A stretch of 64,000 nt of DNA from contig CM056724.1 of NCBI GenBank assembly GCA_029844215.1, positions 7,124,307 to 7,188,306 on the forward strand, read 5' to 3'. Every line of letters begins with the position of its first letter. Position 1 is the stretch's first letter. This document shows positions 35,201 through 48,220 of this stretch, in pieces. The notes under the pieces are model-generated. The model made no database searches and was not told the DNA's origin. It saw only the letters and a program-made list of their open reading frames with translations. The stretch is from Przewalskia tangutica. Its lineage: Eukaryota; Streptophyta; Magnoliopsida; Solanales; Solanaceae. A program made the position numbers and the translations under genes.

Positions 35201-36026
35201 AATATTTAAATGTTATGAATTTTTCGGGTAAAGGAGAAAGGAGAGGGAACAAATAGCAGAAAAGCCTGACACTTATTATTTTTCGGGCAGAAAACAAAAA
35301 AGACATAGAGGATAAGTTTGGTTTCTCGGACAAAAAACGAAAAGAAAACAAAGGACAATGTTTTGGTGACCGACATAATATCTTTAACTCTCATCTAACC
35401 CAACATAACAACCTCTCACACCTACTCGTTAGGGCATCCACACATTTTATTTTCACATGTCCGAACCATCTCATCCGTGCTTCCCCATCTTGTTCAGCGT
35501 GAAGGTCGCTTCTACTTTGTCCTGAATATCTTCGTTCATAATCGTATCTTTTCTAGTATGTCCACAGATCTATCTCAACATCATCATTTCCGATAAGTTC
35601 TTAATCAATAAATACTCTTTCCCATACGATATAATTGGTCTAACAATCACTTTATAAAACTTATCTTTAAGTCTTGGTGACACATTCTTATAAGATATCA
35701 CACAAAGCACAAAATGAGAGCCTCGTAATCGTATCTCTCCTAAGACCATCCAAAAGTATTAGAGAGGGAAGTGAGTTCCAATTAAACTAGTTATTCGGAT
35801 GCGTAAAGTGGTTTGGGTGGATTCAGATGTTTTTAACGGCTCTCACTTAAACTTGGACTAAAAATGCACTAATTTTGTATAACTTTATAGGACTATTAAT
35901 GCTCCAAATTAAAAGAATAAGGACTATTTTGATTCAGAGCCCCAAACACAAGGGACTAGTATTTTGTTTCTTTTTCCTGCCCCAATTGGTGAAATCCTCA
36001 CTGCAACTGTCTTCGAATATACAACA
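35201..36026 (+). other. AXR1 upstream region
   Basis: No additional exon is recognised. It should contain the AXR1 promoter and 5' UTR; no convincing TATA or G-box pair was singled out. Confidence 0.4.
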
Positions 36027-39000
36027 ATGGCGGAACCCAAAGTCAAATACGACCGACAGCTCAGGTGAATTATTTGCTCTACTTTTGTTATTTTATTACC
36101 ACTGAACTTGTAGCTCTTATTGTTCGAAAATGCCTCTCTTTTTTAGGTTATGCTACGTTTGTGCAAAATCATATATAAAAGAATAAATATCAATTGATTA
36201 AGACTCAATCCCAAACTACTTGAGGCCGATTCTATATCTAATCCACCTTTTCGGGCCCATTTTGTTCCAATAGTAAATACTTGAGTTTTAACTTAATGAA
36301 GTGGGATGAGAAGTTCAAATCCTTCTTTTTTATTGATAACCGTGGTATATAGGTCAGCTTGTGCACAACTCGACTAATTCCACAACCTGTCACCTCCCAC
36401 CAGCAACAGTTATCAGGTAACTCTGTCCATCTAGGCTATGACAGATGTAAAGAAATCACCCACTTTATTGACCACTAGGTCACACTCTTGGTTGCATTTC
36501 AGGTTAGCGGAAACAAAACTACTAGGTGACTTATTTCTATCTGTCCAAGGGTTGGTGAACAGATAAGTGTTATCTGGTACCTGTGCTGGTGGGAGGTAGC
36601 GGGTACATCGTGGAATTAGTATCGAGGTGCGTGCAAGCTGGTCAGAACATCATAATTATTCACAAAAAAAGAAGTAGAGGGAGCTCCTCCAGTTTTAAAG
36701 TGTGTACCAAGTCTGATATTTTAATGGAGAAGGAATAGGGGCATTAACCATGGATTTTCGAATCCGGGAATAGCAGATTTCTCGTTTTTTTTAGAAAGAG
36801 AGAATAAAAAAATTGAAATTATCTAGTTACACATTTATCCTTACACTGAATGTGCGAAATATGTGTCAAATAGTTGTTAGAGGCGGTCCAGGATTTAAAC
36901 TCTTTTTTTGACGAGGGTCCATGATTTAAACTCTATGGGTTCAAATTTTAAGGTTCTTAGCATTAACTCGTTATATTTTTAGAGTTATGGGTTCATATCT
37001 ACTATTTGTTGTAATTTAGTAAATTTTACACATAAATTTATATTTCATATAAAAACATACTAGGTTCAGATGGACCCGGTACTGCAATGGTGGATCCGCC
37101 CCTGATAGTTGTTGTATATATATTCAGGAGTTACTCCTAGCTTGGAATTTAAGTTTATGTCAAATGTGTTAAGTATATACACATTTAGTGCTGTTATTGA
37201 TTGTCAATTGGATTATGCAAAACATGTCTTTTGTAGATTCTGAAACTGTATCTGTTTTTACATCTGTTTATGGTTCATTTGCGGGAAAGAACTTATTTCC
37301 CTAATATTGGCCGGTTATAAAGATTGATCATGTTTGTAACTGTCCTCTTATTCCACATGGAAATTGCAGTTGAACCTTTTCTCATACTTCTTATATGGAC
37401 AATGCAGATGACTTATTGAACCTTCTCGGTTGCTTTTCTTTTTCCTTTACTTTTCCTGCTTTGTTTTCCCTATGTTTTGCTTAAGGTTAGGCAGAGTGTC
37501 AATTCTTGCATATTCACGTGGATTTGAACTATATAATTCTTTGCTGGTCTTATGGAGGGCACTTAGGACTGAGGTACTTTGAGTCTTTGATATTCATAGA
37601 GATGGTATCTAATGTACATTCATTTTATTTGGAACTATAAAGAACCATAGATAATGATATGAACATGAAGACTACAAAATTTTAGGCATATAAGGCAGAT
37701 GCAATATGCATATCACACAAGCCACATATCATTTACCGTGTTAAGCATATATTAACAACAAGACTTGAATTTATTTATCCAAGTCAATCGTAAAAATAGA
37801 TACTCCCTTTGTCCCAATTTATGTGATGCACTTTCCTTTTTAATTTGTCCCAAAAAAATGATACCTTTCTATATTTAGAACGGAAAAGGTCCAAATATGC
37901 CCTTAAAGTATTTGAAATTGAGCAGATATGTCCTTTGTTAATAGTTTAGCTCACATATGCCCTTACCGTTCAATAGTTGGTCCAAATATGCCCTTAATGT
38001 AACTGGAACCCACAATTAACCTATTAGCTGATTATATGCGGAAAATGTCCAAATTTGCCCTTAAAGTATGTGAAATTGGAGATAGTAATGAATCTCTTTT
38101 GCAGGATATGGGGTGAGCAAGGACAAGCTGCGCTAGAGAAAGCCAGTATCTGCTTACTTAACTGTGGTCCAACTGGTTCCGAAACTTTGAAAAATCTTGT
38201 TCTTGGTGGGGTTGGAAGCATTACTGTTGTTGATGGTTCCAAGGTTGAAGTGGGTGATCTTGGAAATAATTTCATGGGTATGTTTCATGGTTGTGTGTAT
38301 GCGTATGCATCTACAGTTTTAGAAAGCCTTGGCTTTACCATAGACTTATTTTTCCTCTCCTATTTCTGGTAGTTGATGAATCAAGTGTTGGAGAATCGAA
38401 GGCAAAGTGTGTGTGTGCATTTCTTCAAGAGTTAAATGATGCTGTTAAAGCCAAGTTTATAGAAGATTGCCCGGAGGAACTAATTGAGACGAATCCATCA
38501 TTCTTTTCTCAGTTTACCTTGGTCATAGCTACACAGGTCACATGAATCATCTTGTACTCCTCATAAAAGCATTTGATTTTGGAAGGATATTGTGTTCCCA
38601 ATTTTTTTATAACTTAAGTTTCACTAACAGAAAAGCTTCCTTATCCTGCCTCCCTGCATATATATGTGTGTGTCTGTGTGTGTATGTTATATGTATATGT
38701 ATATGATGTATACACTCTCTCTCTCTCATATAGCCTATATAGTACACACCCAACGGTATCAATTTATTTTCGTGTTTGTTTTGAGAGAACTTTTGTTACA
38801 GTTTCATGCTTGACTATTTTGTAGAATCTGCTTCATTTGAATTCTGATTATATGTTCATGACTGGAGGAATTCCAGAAACTTCTATCTACTGTGTAGCAT
38901 GTCAATTTTGAGGAGTTTTGACAATTATGCCTCTTGACTAGAACTTTGCGAGTTACAATCATTTCAAGACACTTCTTATCTACTGTGTAGTATGTTGATT

Positions 39001-42000
39001 TTTTAGCATCTCTGTACTTCTGAACTAGTACTTTGCGAGTTACAAGCCTTCCAAATTTTCATTACTCTGGAATAGGTTGAATTGCATGACATTTGTCTTC
39101 TATCTCCTTTTTAAGGAGGTAGGGGTGTGTTGATTTGAAAAGCGAACAACTGGTTTTGGTATCTGCGTAGTTATGGTAGCATGTTATCCGGTTTTTAATT
39201 GTAGAAGCAAGAACAACCCCCTTCCCCCTCAAAAAAAAAAAAAGAGAGAACAAAGTTCGAAACAGAGTAATGATCTGTTTCCTTTGCCATATAGGTCAAT
39301 TTAAATGCGTAATATGGCTAATTGTCTGTCAGCATATACCCGCGCAAGGGAATTTCTGACAATTTTGTCTTTTGCTTTGTCTTTTCTATTTCAGCTGGTT
39401 GAAGATTCCATGGTGAAATTGGATAGGATCTGTCGGGAGGCAAATATTATTTTAATATTTGCACGTTCCTATGGCCTCATGGGTCTTGTCAGGATCAGTG
39501 TGAAGGTAATTTTAATGCTGCTTCTTGCTATTTCAGGACTGATCTAATTTGAAATCCAGTATGCATAGAGAACTGTGGTCCAGACCAGTGACTACCATTA
39601 TCATGGGTTTCTTGTCCCTGTTGTCAGGATCAATTTCATTGTGAGGAATTAACTTGTAGCGAAACAACTGTTAAGTGATAGGAACAGAGAAAAACAATGA
39701 ATGAGCAAATAATTAACAATGAGTTCGTTTTGATAAAGCTGTCAGCAAGCATGATATCATTTCTGTGGGTTAACCAAAATGTTTTCTTCTATCTGCAGGA
39801 ACATGCAGTAATTGAATCGAAGCCTGATCATTTTCTAGATGATCTTCGGCTTAATAACCCATGGCCAGAACTTAGGAGGTCGGCTGTTTCCTTGCTCTTT
39901 CCTCTATGCTCGACATGTTATAGTTCTACAATGGATAATAATCTGTTCACTTAGCACAATCTCCTATTTTTAAACACATGCACCCTTGTGTCTTATGTTT
40001 CTTAGGATGATTTTGAGGAGTGAGGAGTATATGCCAGGCACCCAAGGGTGTAGCATAGTGGTCAATCGAGTGGGTATAAAACCTAGGAGACCAAAGTTCA
40101 AATTTCAGTAGAGACAAAAAATTACTTGTGATTATTTTCTTATGCCTTAGCCTTGGTGGACAGGCTTACCCGATACTTGTGCCGGTGGGAATTAGCAGGT
40201 TCATGTGACATAATCGAGATGCACAAGTTTGCATGGACACCATCGTTGTAAAAAAAAAGACATTATCCTTTTCTTCCAAGTTGCGAATGATATCACCATA
40301 TTCTTGTCAGATCATAGAAGAGGCTTCCTTTGCGCCAGTAAGGAAGTGCAAGAGGTTAGCGTTAGCAGGAGCAGGAGTTAGGAGAGGTAGATGTAGGCCG
40401 AAGAAGAATTGGGGGAGGTGATTAGACAAGACATGTCACAACTTCAGCTGACTGAGGACATGGCCTTAGATAGGAAGGTCGAGAATTAGGGTAGATGGTT
40501 AGTAGGTAGTGGAGTGTTGTCTCATTGTGTGTGTTGTGTGTGTGGGGGTGTGTGGGGTGGGGGGCTAGCTTACTCCTCTTTTCTCTTTTCCTTTTAGTTG
40601 TAGTATTCAGTTATCGCGTAGTCTACTATTCTTCGATGTGTATTACCATTTGTTGATGCATTTGCTTGCCTTTTGTTAGTAGCAATATTATTTATTAATT
40701 GCACAGTTTCTTACTCTTCGATGGTAATCCGCTGAACATTTGCGTTGTATCTTGCTATTTTACTACTATACTTTTTTGTATCTGCTTCGAATTACTTTGT
40801 GTTCCTTTCATTTTCTTTTCTTCTCTTTTCCTTTCTTTGAGCCGAGGGTCTCTCAGAAACAACCTCTCCGCCCCACAAATGCAGGGGTAAGGTCTGCGTA
40901 CATCCTACCATCCCCAGACCCCACTTGTGGGATCACACTGTGTATGTTGTTGAATTGTAATACCGGTATTAATAATCATCGTATTATTTGGTGTATATGC
41001 ATTTTTGGATTAATGTTTGGTTTATTGTATTAAAAATGGGCTATACACTGTATAATCTGAATTCTGAAATATGTGTTTGGTTTTAACATGGATAAAAATT
41101 GTTTCCAGTTATAACCTTGGTTTTGCATTCTCAAAGCCATTGGCTTCTCGCTTTATTAGGAAAAACTCCAAAACTTCTTCAAATTCTGTGCAAACTTTCT
41201 AGAAGCTTCCTCCATCTCTGGTTTACTAACCCTTTTACAATCCCTTTGGACTCTCCAATCCCCATGTCACGCTGAAAGGTATTCTACCCATACCCAAAAC
41301 ACTCACACACACAAAAACAAACAAAAATTTGCTGTTTTTGGAGTTTTAGTATTGTAATCAACTCAATTATGACTTTCCAAGAAATTCCTTTATCTTCTCT
41401 GCATATGAAAAAACAATTTGATTAAAAGGATGCCAGAGACATGGTTAAGAAAGCATTTAGAGGGTAAACAAGAATGAATGGAAAAGGTAGTGTTAGGATA
41501 AAAGTTTAAATCTGTAGAAGGATAAATGTTGAAGAAGATAATCTTGTTGATTGTTTTCTTCAATAAGTAGAAGAGTATTGAATGGAGGACAACCGGTGAT
41601 TTGTAACTTTCGTCTTCGTTCTTGAGCTTCTGAAATGGCTTAGAAATGTTGATAGCGAGGGTACTTTGTCTTTTCGGATGTTTATTCAGGTATTAGTAAT
41701 ACCTTTATTGTTATTCCATCTCTTACCCGGTATAAAATTATACAGGAATAATTAGTACATAATTTTATACAATAATTATTTCATCTAATACACCAAATGA
41801 AACGACCCCATGCTCTTTCTCCTTATTAACAAATACATTTTCCCCCCATCAAAAGAAGGCAAGGATAAAGAAAGGAAGGGGCTGATTTCATACGTATCCC
41901 TTACAGGTTCACAGAAATGATTGATTTGAACACAACTGATGCTGTTGTGCATAAGCACACGCCATATATTATTATCCTTGTTAAGACAGCAGAGGAATGG

Positions 42001-45000
42001 GCAAATACTCATGGTGGAAATCTTCCTTCGACCAGGGAAGAGAAAAGGCAATTCAAGGTTCATAAATATATTTTTAGATGCTTCTAAATTTTCATCCTTA
42101 AGTGTTCTGTTTTGGTCCATCTAAGGTGATTTGGTCGATTTCTTGAATGCCTTAGGATTTAATTAAGTCCAAGATGATCACAATGGATGAAGAAAACTAT
42201 AAAGAAGCAATGGAAGCTTCATACAAGGTCTTTTCTCCACGAGGGATTGGTGAGTACTTTTGTGAATTTTGATATATTAGAAACTCATAATGTTTTTCTA
42301 TCTCGTCTAATGTTATTGTTGGTGACTTCTTATAGTCTGTTGAGTCTTTGGGTTGGAGTCTTGATGATTCAAACCCTGTTTTTAGTCGATAATGGTTTCT
42401 ATTCACCGACATTGCAGCCGCATTAATAGCAAAAATTTTCTTCAGTCCATCTAACTTCCATAGCTGAATAATGTTTTCAAAATTGTTTTAGGCAGCCCTC
42501 AACGTGATTTCATGGGGACTATAATTTCATAGTTTCCAAGAGATTTCAAAAATTTCATAGTAGAAGATAAAATTAAATACTCTCTACTATAAAATCTCCC
42601 AAATCTCTTGGAAGCTGCATCAAATTAAACCCATAACCAAGCCTCGCAGTACTCCAGCTTCAATAATACATGGTTTGAAAAAATTATTGAGAGTGCGATT
42701 GTAGTTCTTCTAAATTAGAATCTCTGAAATTTCTTTGAAGCTGCATAACACTTTTCATTTTTTGATTCCCATTTTAAAAATAATTAGGGATATTTCTCTT
42801 TGCCTATAGAATGAATATATTCTCATAATTGTGTGTGAATCTAGAGTTCTATGTGAAAACACAAAAGGGGGGAGGGGGATTTTCCATTAAAAATTAGTCT
42901 ATTAGAATGGACTTTTTCTGTATCTGCAGATAAACGCAATAACTCCGAAGCAATAGTTAGATGTATCAAGATATGTAAAAGTAAAACAGTAAGTAAAATC
43001 GACACATAATTTTTATACTGGTTCGCGTACCGATGTTGTGTGTGAGCCATAAGGTTATATTGTTCCTTCTCAGTTTTCAGTCAACTACAATTGTGGTTTT
43101 AGAACTCGTTCATCACCAACGATTTCCTCTCGATTCTTTCCAGTCATTTACAAAAATGGTTATAGAACTTGCTCACCACCAACGATTTTCTCTCAACACT
43201 TTGGTTTTACAAGTTCACTAAAGAAACTTAACTCCTGACACAACTTTTCTCTTTTCACTCACACTCTTTCTTTTTCTTTAATGCTAGAGGATAACTCTGC
43301 AGTAAAAGTCTCTGGAAGTGGGTCTAGAGTTGGGATGAAGACTTTCGTTTCTAACTTGTAATGGTGTCATAGTTACTGTTATCTTAGTTCATAAAAAGAA
43401 AACAAATATTCATGGCGTAAAAGAATTTATCTGGAAACTTGATACTATATCGGTTTCAATGTGGTTAGGCGGAGTCTTTATTTGGAACACGCATGATAAG
43501 GTTGGAAATGTATAATTGGCTTTTTTCTTTTGTCCACCAGGTCCAAACTTACAGAAGATTATTGATGACAGCTGTGCAGAAGTTGATTCCAATTCATCTG
43601 ATTTTTGGGTGATGGTAGCAGCCCTGAAGGTAACTTGCATTTTCTTGGAAAAAACATAAATAGGAAGGAAGGGGGAAAACAATTTATGGAATTATTGCAG
43701 TTTAGTTAGTGAATTAACCTGATTAAAAGACGAATTGACGAGTTGACGTGGTTTTTCCTGCTGATGTTTCGTTATTCTTGTCCATTTCTTTAGCTCTAAA
43801 TAGCAAATTGATGTCTAATTCAGTCAATACAACTGATGGCTTTAAGTTGATTGTAAAGCTTCGAAGTACTCAGTTCCACTGGTTCTTCTCTTGGTGAGAC
43901 TGCTGTACATGTTTTAGTTTCTTCATTTAAACCTTCCTTGTGCCTTTTCCTTTAAAAAGTGTCAGCGGGCAGGAGATTGAGGGCAAGAGCCTTCACTAAG
44001 TTCTTCACCCAAGTAATGTTGCAATAATATGTAGGCGACTTTGCCCTATGGTCCTTCTGACCTCTGTGTTTGCACAAAAAAATTTGAGCTGCAAAGTTGA
44101 TTAGAGAAGTGTAGCTTCATTTGGGAACTAATTTGATATACCTTGAAAAATAATCTTCCCAATAGTCAAATGTCATTCTTTTAATTGTTTTATATGCTAA
44201 TCTGTATATGCATTATTCTTTTAGGATCCACAGGAAACTAGCACCTTGTCTCTCTTTATCTTACTTCAAAAGTTTGTTCTTTTTCTTTTGCAGCAACTAA
44301 ATAATCGTTGGTGGCCTTTATCAAGCAGCCTACTTAAGTTCCCTTGATTGATATTTCTTGCATTGGTTGAAATTGGTGATCAATATGGTTTATTGTCTTT
44401 TTTCCTCTAGGAGTTCATAGCTAATGAAGGTGGTGGTGAGACACCTCTTGAGGGGTCGATACCAGACATGACATCATCAACTGAGTTAGTGGTTTAAGTT
44501 TCTTCATAGCACATTAATTTTTTATTAAAATTTATGAGACTTCGTTTATTGATGCTTGTACTGTTGACTACTTGACTCTATTGCAGATTGTACGTAAACC
44601 TGCAAAAAACCTACCAAGCCAAGGCCGAGGCTGATTTTCTTGTTATGGAGCAAAGAGTCAGGAATTTACTTGAGAAAATCAGTAGGGATCCAGCCAGCAT
44701 CTCCAAGGCAAACATAAAGAGCTTCTCTAAAAATGCAAGGAAGCTTGCTGTAAGGGCATTTCTTTTACCCCCTTTCATTAGTTGAATGTTCATTCATCTA
44801 GAATTACTTATTTGTGCTACGTGAATCTTCTTCCAGTTGACAATTTGGAACACATTGTGCTTCTTGCTATAGAAATCACCATATAACAATTTGTTTGACT
44901 CTAATGAAGAGGGATTCCTCTTGCTTTTAAGCTTGATGTTCTTGTGGTATGAGTTTGTGATCCAGTCCGTTTGTCTCTTTACTCAAAGCTCTTCTGGTCT

Positions 45001-48000
45001 CCAACCGCCTCTTCCAAGTGGTAAAATTTGAGGAGCCATCCAGAAAAAGTGCTAATTATTAAACGGGTCACTTTGCTTAGCACATGCCTTCTAGGTTCTT
45101 CACTACGGCAAAAGGGGGTGGATCCTGTCAGGCAGAGGGTTGCTAGGTTGGAAACACACATTTCCTGGTCTTGCCTACCTATTGATTCAGACAGTTGTCT
45201 GAAAGTGCTCAATGGTCAGAAGAAAAACTATATGCTTCACTAAGTGTCTTCAGCTACTATGTGGGGGGAAGAATCTTAATCTCCTCCTTCTACATGCACG
45301 ATTTTGGCGGTTGATTTTGTTGTTATGTTAGCGATAAGGTCTTACAGCAATGATGCTTTATGTCAATATCAAGATGATGACTATTGGAGCCGAATTTTCA
45401 AGTGATGGTGCATGTTTTGATCTTAAAGATAACAACGATTCCCACCACTAATTGTCAGAAAACTCCATTGAAATTTTGAAATCATTATTTCTGGATGGAT
45501 GTTTGTTTTGGTTTCTGGTCATTGAATTTTCTCCTTTAATTATGTTAGGTCTGCAGATATCGCCTCGTTGAGGATGAGTTCAACTCTCCTGTCCAATCAG
45601 AGTTACAGAATTATCTGACAGATGAGGATTATGGGTATGTAATTGCTTACCATAGGAATATGGGTTGACATTGTCAAATCACCTCAAGTTGGCAAAATCA
45701 TCTGTCATATAAATTGTAGTAGAGAGGGCTTCTTGGGATCATTTAAGCTCTTCGAACCCACGTGATCCTTTCATGATACTTTGATTGTTTTGTGATACCA
45801 AATAACAGGACTTTGCAAGAAGCCAACTCTCTTAAAGTACTTCCTGAAAAGTAAGTTTATCCAAGCTAAAGCCCCCTGCCATTTCGTGGTGGATATTTTT
45901 TTTCTAGATCCATTTTCCAAGGGCTTCTAGTGAAGTAACATATGAACTTTCAAATGTTGAGATATAGATTTTAAAGACATAATTTAGGTTATTATGACCT
46001 TTTTGTTAAAGTAGGACTATTTCAAGTTCTTTAAATGAATCTCTCTTCAAGGTGTCTGCGTACTTGACTTGATGAAGTGCACCATTTAGTCTAGATGGCT
46101 CTATATTATCAGCTAACTAGGGTTTGATTATTTTTTCGAACTAGGGTTTGATTGAAAACTACATTGCAAGTGATGCTCACCTTTTGTTAAACAAGACATA
46201 AAGCAAAAAGGTAATAAGAACTCATACGACTAAATTCCTAGTAATACTAATCAAAGCGTTAGTGGAAGCTTGAGGTAGGAATAAATTAAGCATTGCCTTG
46301 TGAATGAGAAGTTGCTGATTCATAGTACATAAAGTCTTTTTTGGTTAGATGACTATATTTAATTAAGCAAGTATTAGGATGGAGTTGCTTCTGAAGATTT
46401 ACTTTGTTTTGTTGGTTACCTTACACTTTGTCTTAAATGTCTTTTGGAGATTGTGTATTTTCTATTTCTTTCGGTAGCCATGCTGATAGTGCACTGGTGC
46501 ACCACTTCTTAATATTTGCAATGGTACCTTGTGCTAACTAATGGTAAATGGATGATTAATTGGGGGAAAAAGTAAAAGAAAGAGAGTTCTGAAATACTTT
46601 CATCCATAGACCTTGAACTGCAGCTACTTAGCTATTCAGAAGGTTTGACAGGGAACTGGCACTATAGCCATCTGTTTTCAGGCAAAAGATATTTGACAGT
46701 CCAATTTTTGGCTGGTGTTTTGGTATCAGACTTTAACTCCACCCACTTAGCATGCCGCCTACTCAACTTAGCTTGACCTCTCAAGTACCTCAACGACTCA
46801 TGGCCAGTCTTTACCACAAACTCACATGGCCACAAGTAATGTTGCCAAGTAGCCAAAGCCCTTACCAAGGCATATAACTCACGATCGTAAGTGGAATAAT
46901 TCAATGCAGCTTCACTCAACTTCTCACTAAAATATGAAGTATGCTTAGAATCTTGAATTAAAACATCCTCTATACCTTTTCCACATATTGCTCAAGCTTT
47001 GTTTGAAATGCTTTCCGGCATGAAGGTAAAAACAGAGAAACACTGGCTACAGTTATATATTTGATGCTGAGTGGAAATGATGATAGACACCCGGCCTTTG
47101 AAGCAATATAGCCGTTGGGATGCTGGAAACTGTTTTTTTTTTGTGTTAACAGTTGCTGTCTGATGGATCTGTCAGTTCTTTTCCATCAGCGGACCACCTC
47201 ATTTGGCTTGTAAATGTAAGGGGAGAAATACAGAAATGAAGATAAAAATGAAGTTCAAGAAGAGTCTGACTTAAGATATTAATTGTTGTATAAAGGAGGT
47301 TCAGAATTAGATCTCTCTTCCCACCCTTCTTTGTCTTAATTTATGTTTCATATTGAATGAAATACATGTTGGCCAAAATGAAATATTTCCTCATTCATTT
47401 TCTCCTGTTAATTTAAACCCTGTAATAAAGAAACTTTTAATCTTGTGCGTTACTCAGTCTGCTGATAGCTGTCAACATGAAAAACTTTCCAAGTGCATTC
47501 ATTGTGCAGTATATTTATTTGTTCATTTGGTTGATATTCTCGTAGACAGCAGATATTCTGTGCGCTGAATGGTTGCTCAAGATCATCTTTTTTGCTGAAC
47601 TGTTAAAATTTTGCATAAATGCTCTTTCATTTTGAGCTTTTTTCTACCCCCTTTTTGTGGCAGTACTGCTGGGGGTCTTTACATTCTTCTTAGAGCAGCT
47701 GACCGGTTTGCTGTAAACTATAACAAATTTCCTGGCCAATTCGACAGGTGAAAACTAATGTTTCCTCATCCAAACATTTTTTAAGGAAAAGTTAATTATG
47801 GCTGTCTGACCTTAAGAAATATTTTGCTAGTGAGATGGATGAGGATATATCCCGGTTGAAAACTACGGCTGTTGGCCTACTCAATGACCTTGGTTGCAAT
47901 AGCTCCGCCTTATCAGAGGACCTTATTAATGAGATGTGCCGGTATGGTGCTTCGGAGCTTCATGTCGTGGCTGCCTTCGTCGGAGGAGTTGCATCACAAG

Positions 48001-48220
48001 AAGTGATCAAGGTTTGGATCTTCTCCAAATATTTTTGATCTTGAATCTTGTTTTTCATAACTTCTAGTTTACTGGACATATAGCTATGTGCAATAGGAGC
48101 GCTAATCTGACCTGTATTATGTTGTGTTTGCTGCAGCTCATCACGAGACAATTCATTCCCATGTCCGGGACTTTCATCTTTAATGGGATTGATAACAAGT
48201 CCCAGCTGTTGTTGCTATAG
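36027..48220 (+). CDS. AXR1: NEDD8/RUB-activating enzyme E1 regulatory subunit AXR1, 14 exons
   Basis: Exons: 36027-36064, 38105-38277, 38373-38536, 39395-39505, 39799-39878, 41907-42057, 42156-42249, 43541-43629, 44411-44484, 44587-44749, 45549-45634, 47664-47747, 47831-48011, 48137-48220. All junctions are GT-AG and the phases agree, giving 523 residues (Arabidopsis AXR1 is about 540). The protein starts MAEPKVKYDRQLRIWGEQGQ. Next comes the ThiF-like adenylation half (LLNCGPTGSETLKNLVLGGVG, VVDGSKVEVGDLGNNFM). It ends with SELHVVAAFVGGVASQEVIK and FNGIDNKSQLLLL. AXR1 pairs with ECR1 to adenylate NEDD8/RUB and start cullin modification, which supports auxin and other SCF signalling. As in the family, the catalytic cysteine belongs to ECR1. 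Introns carry SINEs and a gypsy fragment. Confidence 0.96.
36325..36497 (-). repeat. tRNA-derived SINE in AXR1 intron 1, minus copy
   Basis: It starts with a T-run, then ATAACCGTGGTATATAGGTC, CACCTCCCACCAGCAACAG, CTCTGTCCATCTAGGC and ends GACCACTAGGTCACACTCTTGG. This is the reverse complement of the SINE at 40039-40258. Confidence 0.7.
36500..36672 (+). repeat. tRNA-derived SINE in AXR1 intron 1, plus copy (5' truncated)
   Basis: ACTAGGTGACTTATTTCTATCTGTCC, GGTACCTGTGCTGGTGGGAGG and GAGGTGCGTGCAAGCTGG end in an A-rich tail. It lies head-to-head with the minus copy and forms an inverted pair. Confidence 0.7.
37798..38060. repeat. One-ended Stowaway joined to a 'TATGCCCTTA' repeat, adjacent to AXR1 exon 2
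   Basis: ACTCCCTTTGTCCCAATTTATGTGATGCAC (37803 onward) is a Stowaway end. It stops at about 37881, where repeated CAAATATGCCCTTAAAGTA blocks begin and run almost to the exon 2 acceptor at 38104. Confidence 0.5.
38654..38745. repeat. TG/TA/TC simple repeats in AXR1 intron 3
   Basis: Imperfect runs of TG, then TATG/TATA, then CTCTCTCTCTCTC follow one another. Confidence 0.7.
40039..40258 (+). mobile_element. tRNA-derived SINE in AXR1 intron 5
   Basis: The head GGGTGTAGCATAGTGGTCAA (box A), AAAGTTCAAATTTCAG (box B), then CCTTGGTGGACAGGCTTACC, GTGCCGGTGGGAATTAGCAGG and an A-rich tail. It is the most complete copy of this family in the window. Confidence 0.75.
40850..40960 (+). repeat. TTG-tailed SINE-like copy in AXR1 intron 5
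   Basis: GGGTCTCTCAGAAACAACCTC, GGGGTAAGGTCTGCGTACATC, CCCCAGACCCCACTTGTGGG and TGTATGTTGTTG read in the canonical direction, opposite to the copies at 2509 and 32545. Confidence 0.65.
45809..45850 (+). other. AXR1: Candidate 42-nt cassette exon in AXR1 intron 11
   Basis: Flanked by ATAACAG and GTAAGTTT, the 42-nt segment keeps phase 2 on both sides. Skipping gives DYGTAGGLY; inclusion adds 14 residues (containing LQEANSLKVLPE) without a stop. The skipped form matches the length I recall for Arabidopsis AXR1, so the main CDS omits it. Confidence 0.45.
46660..47000 (-). mobile_element. Ty3-gypsy RT/RNase H fragment in AXR1 intron 11
   Basis: Minus-strand translation gives DVLIQDSKHTSYFSEKL, then YSTYDRELYALVRALATWQH and SLRYLRGQAKLSRRHAKW, typical of the gypsy RNase H domain. 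It is only about 300 bp, has no LTR, and homology stops after RRHAKWVEL. It lies antisense to AXR1. Confidence 0.8.
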
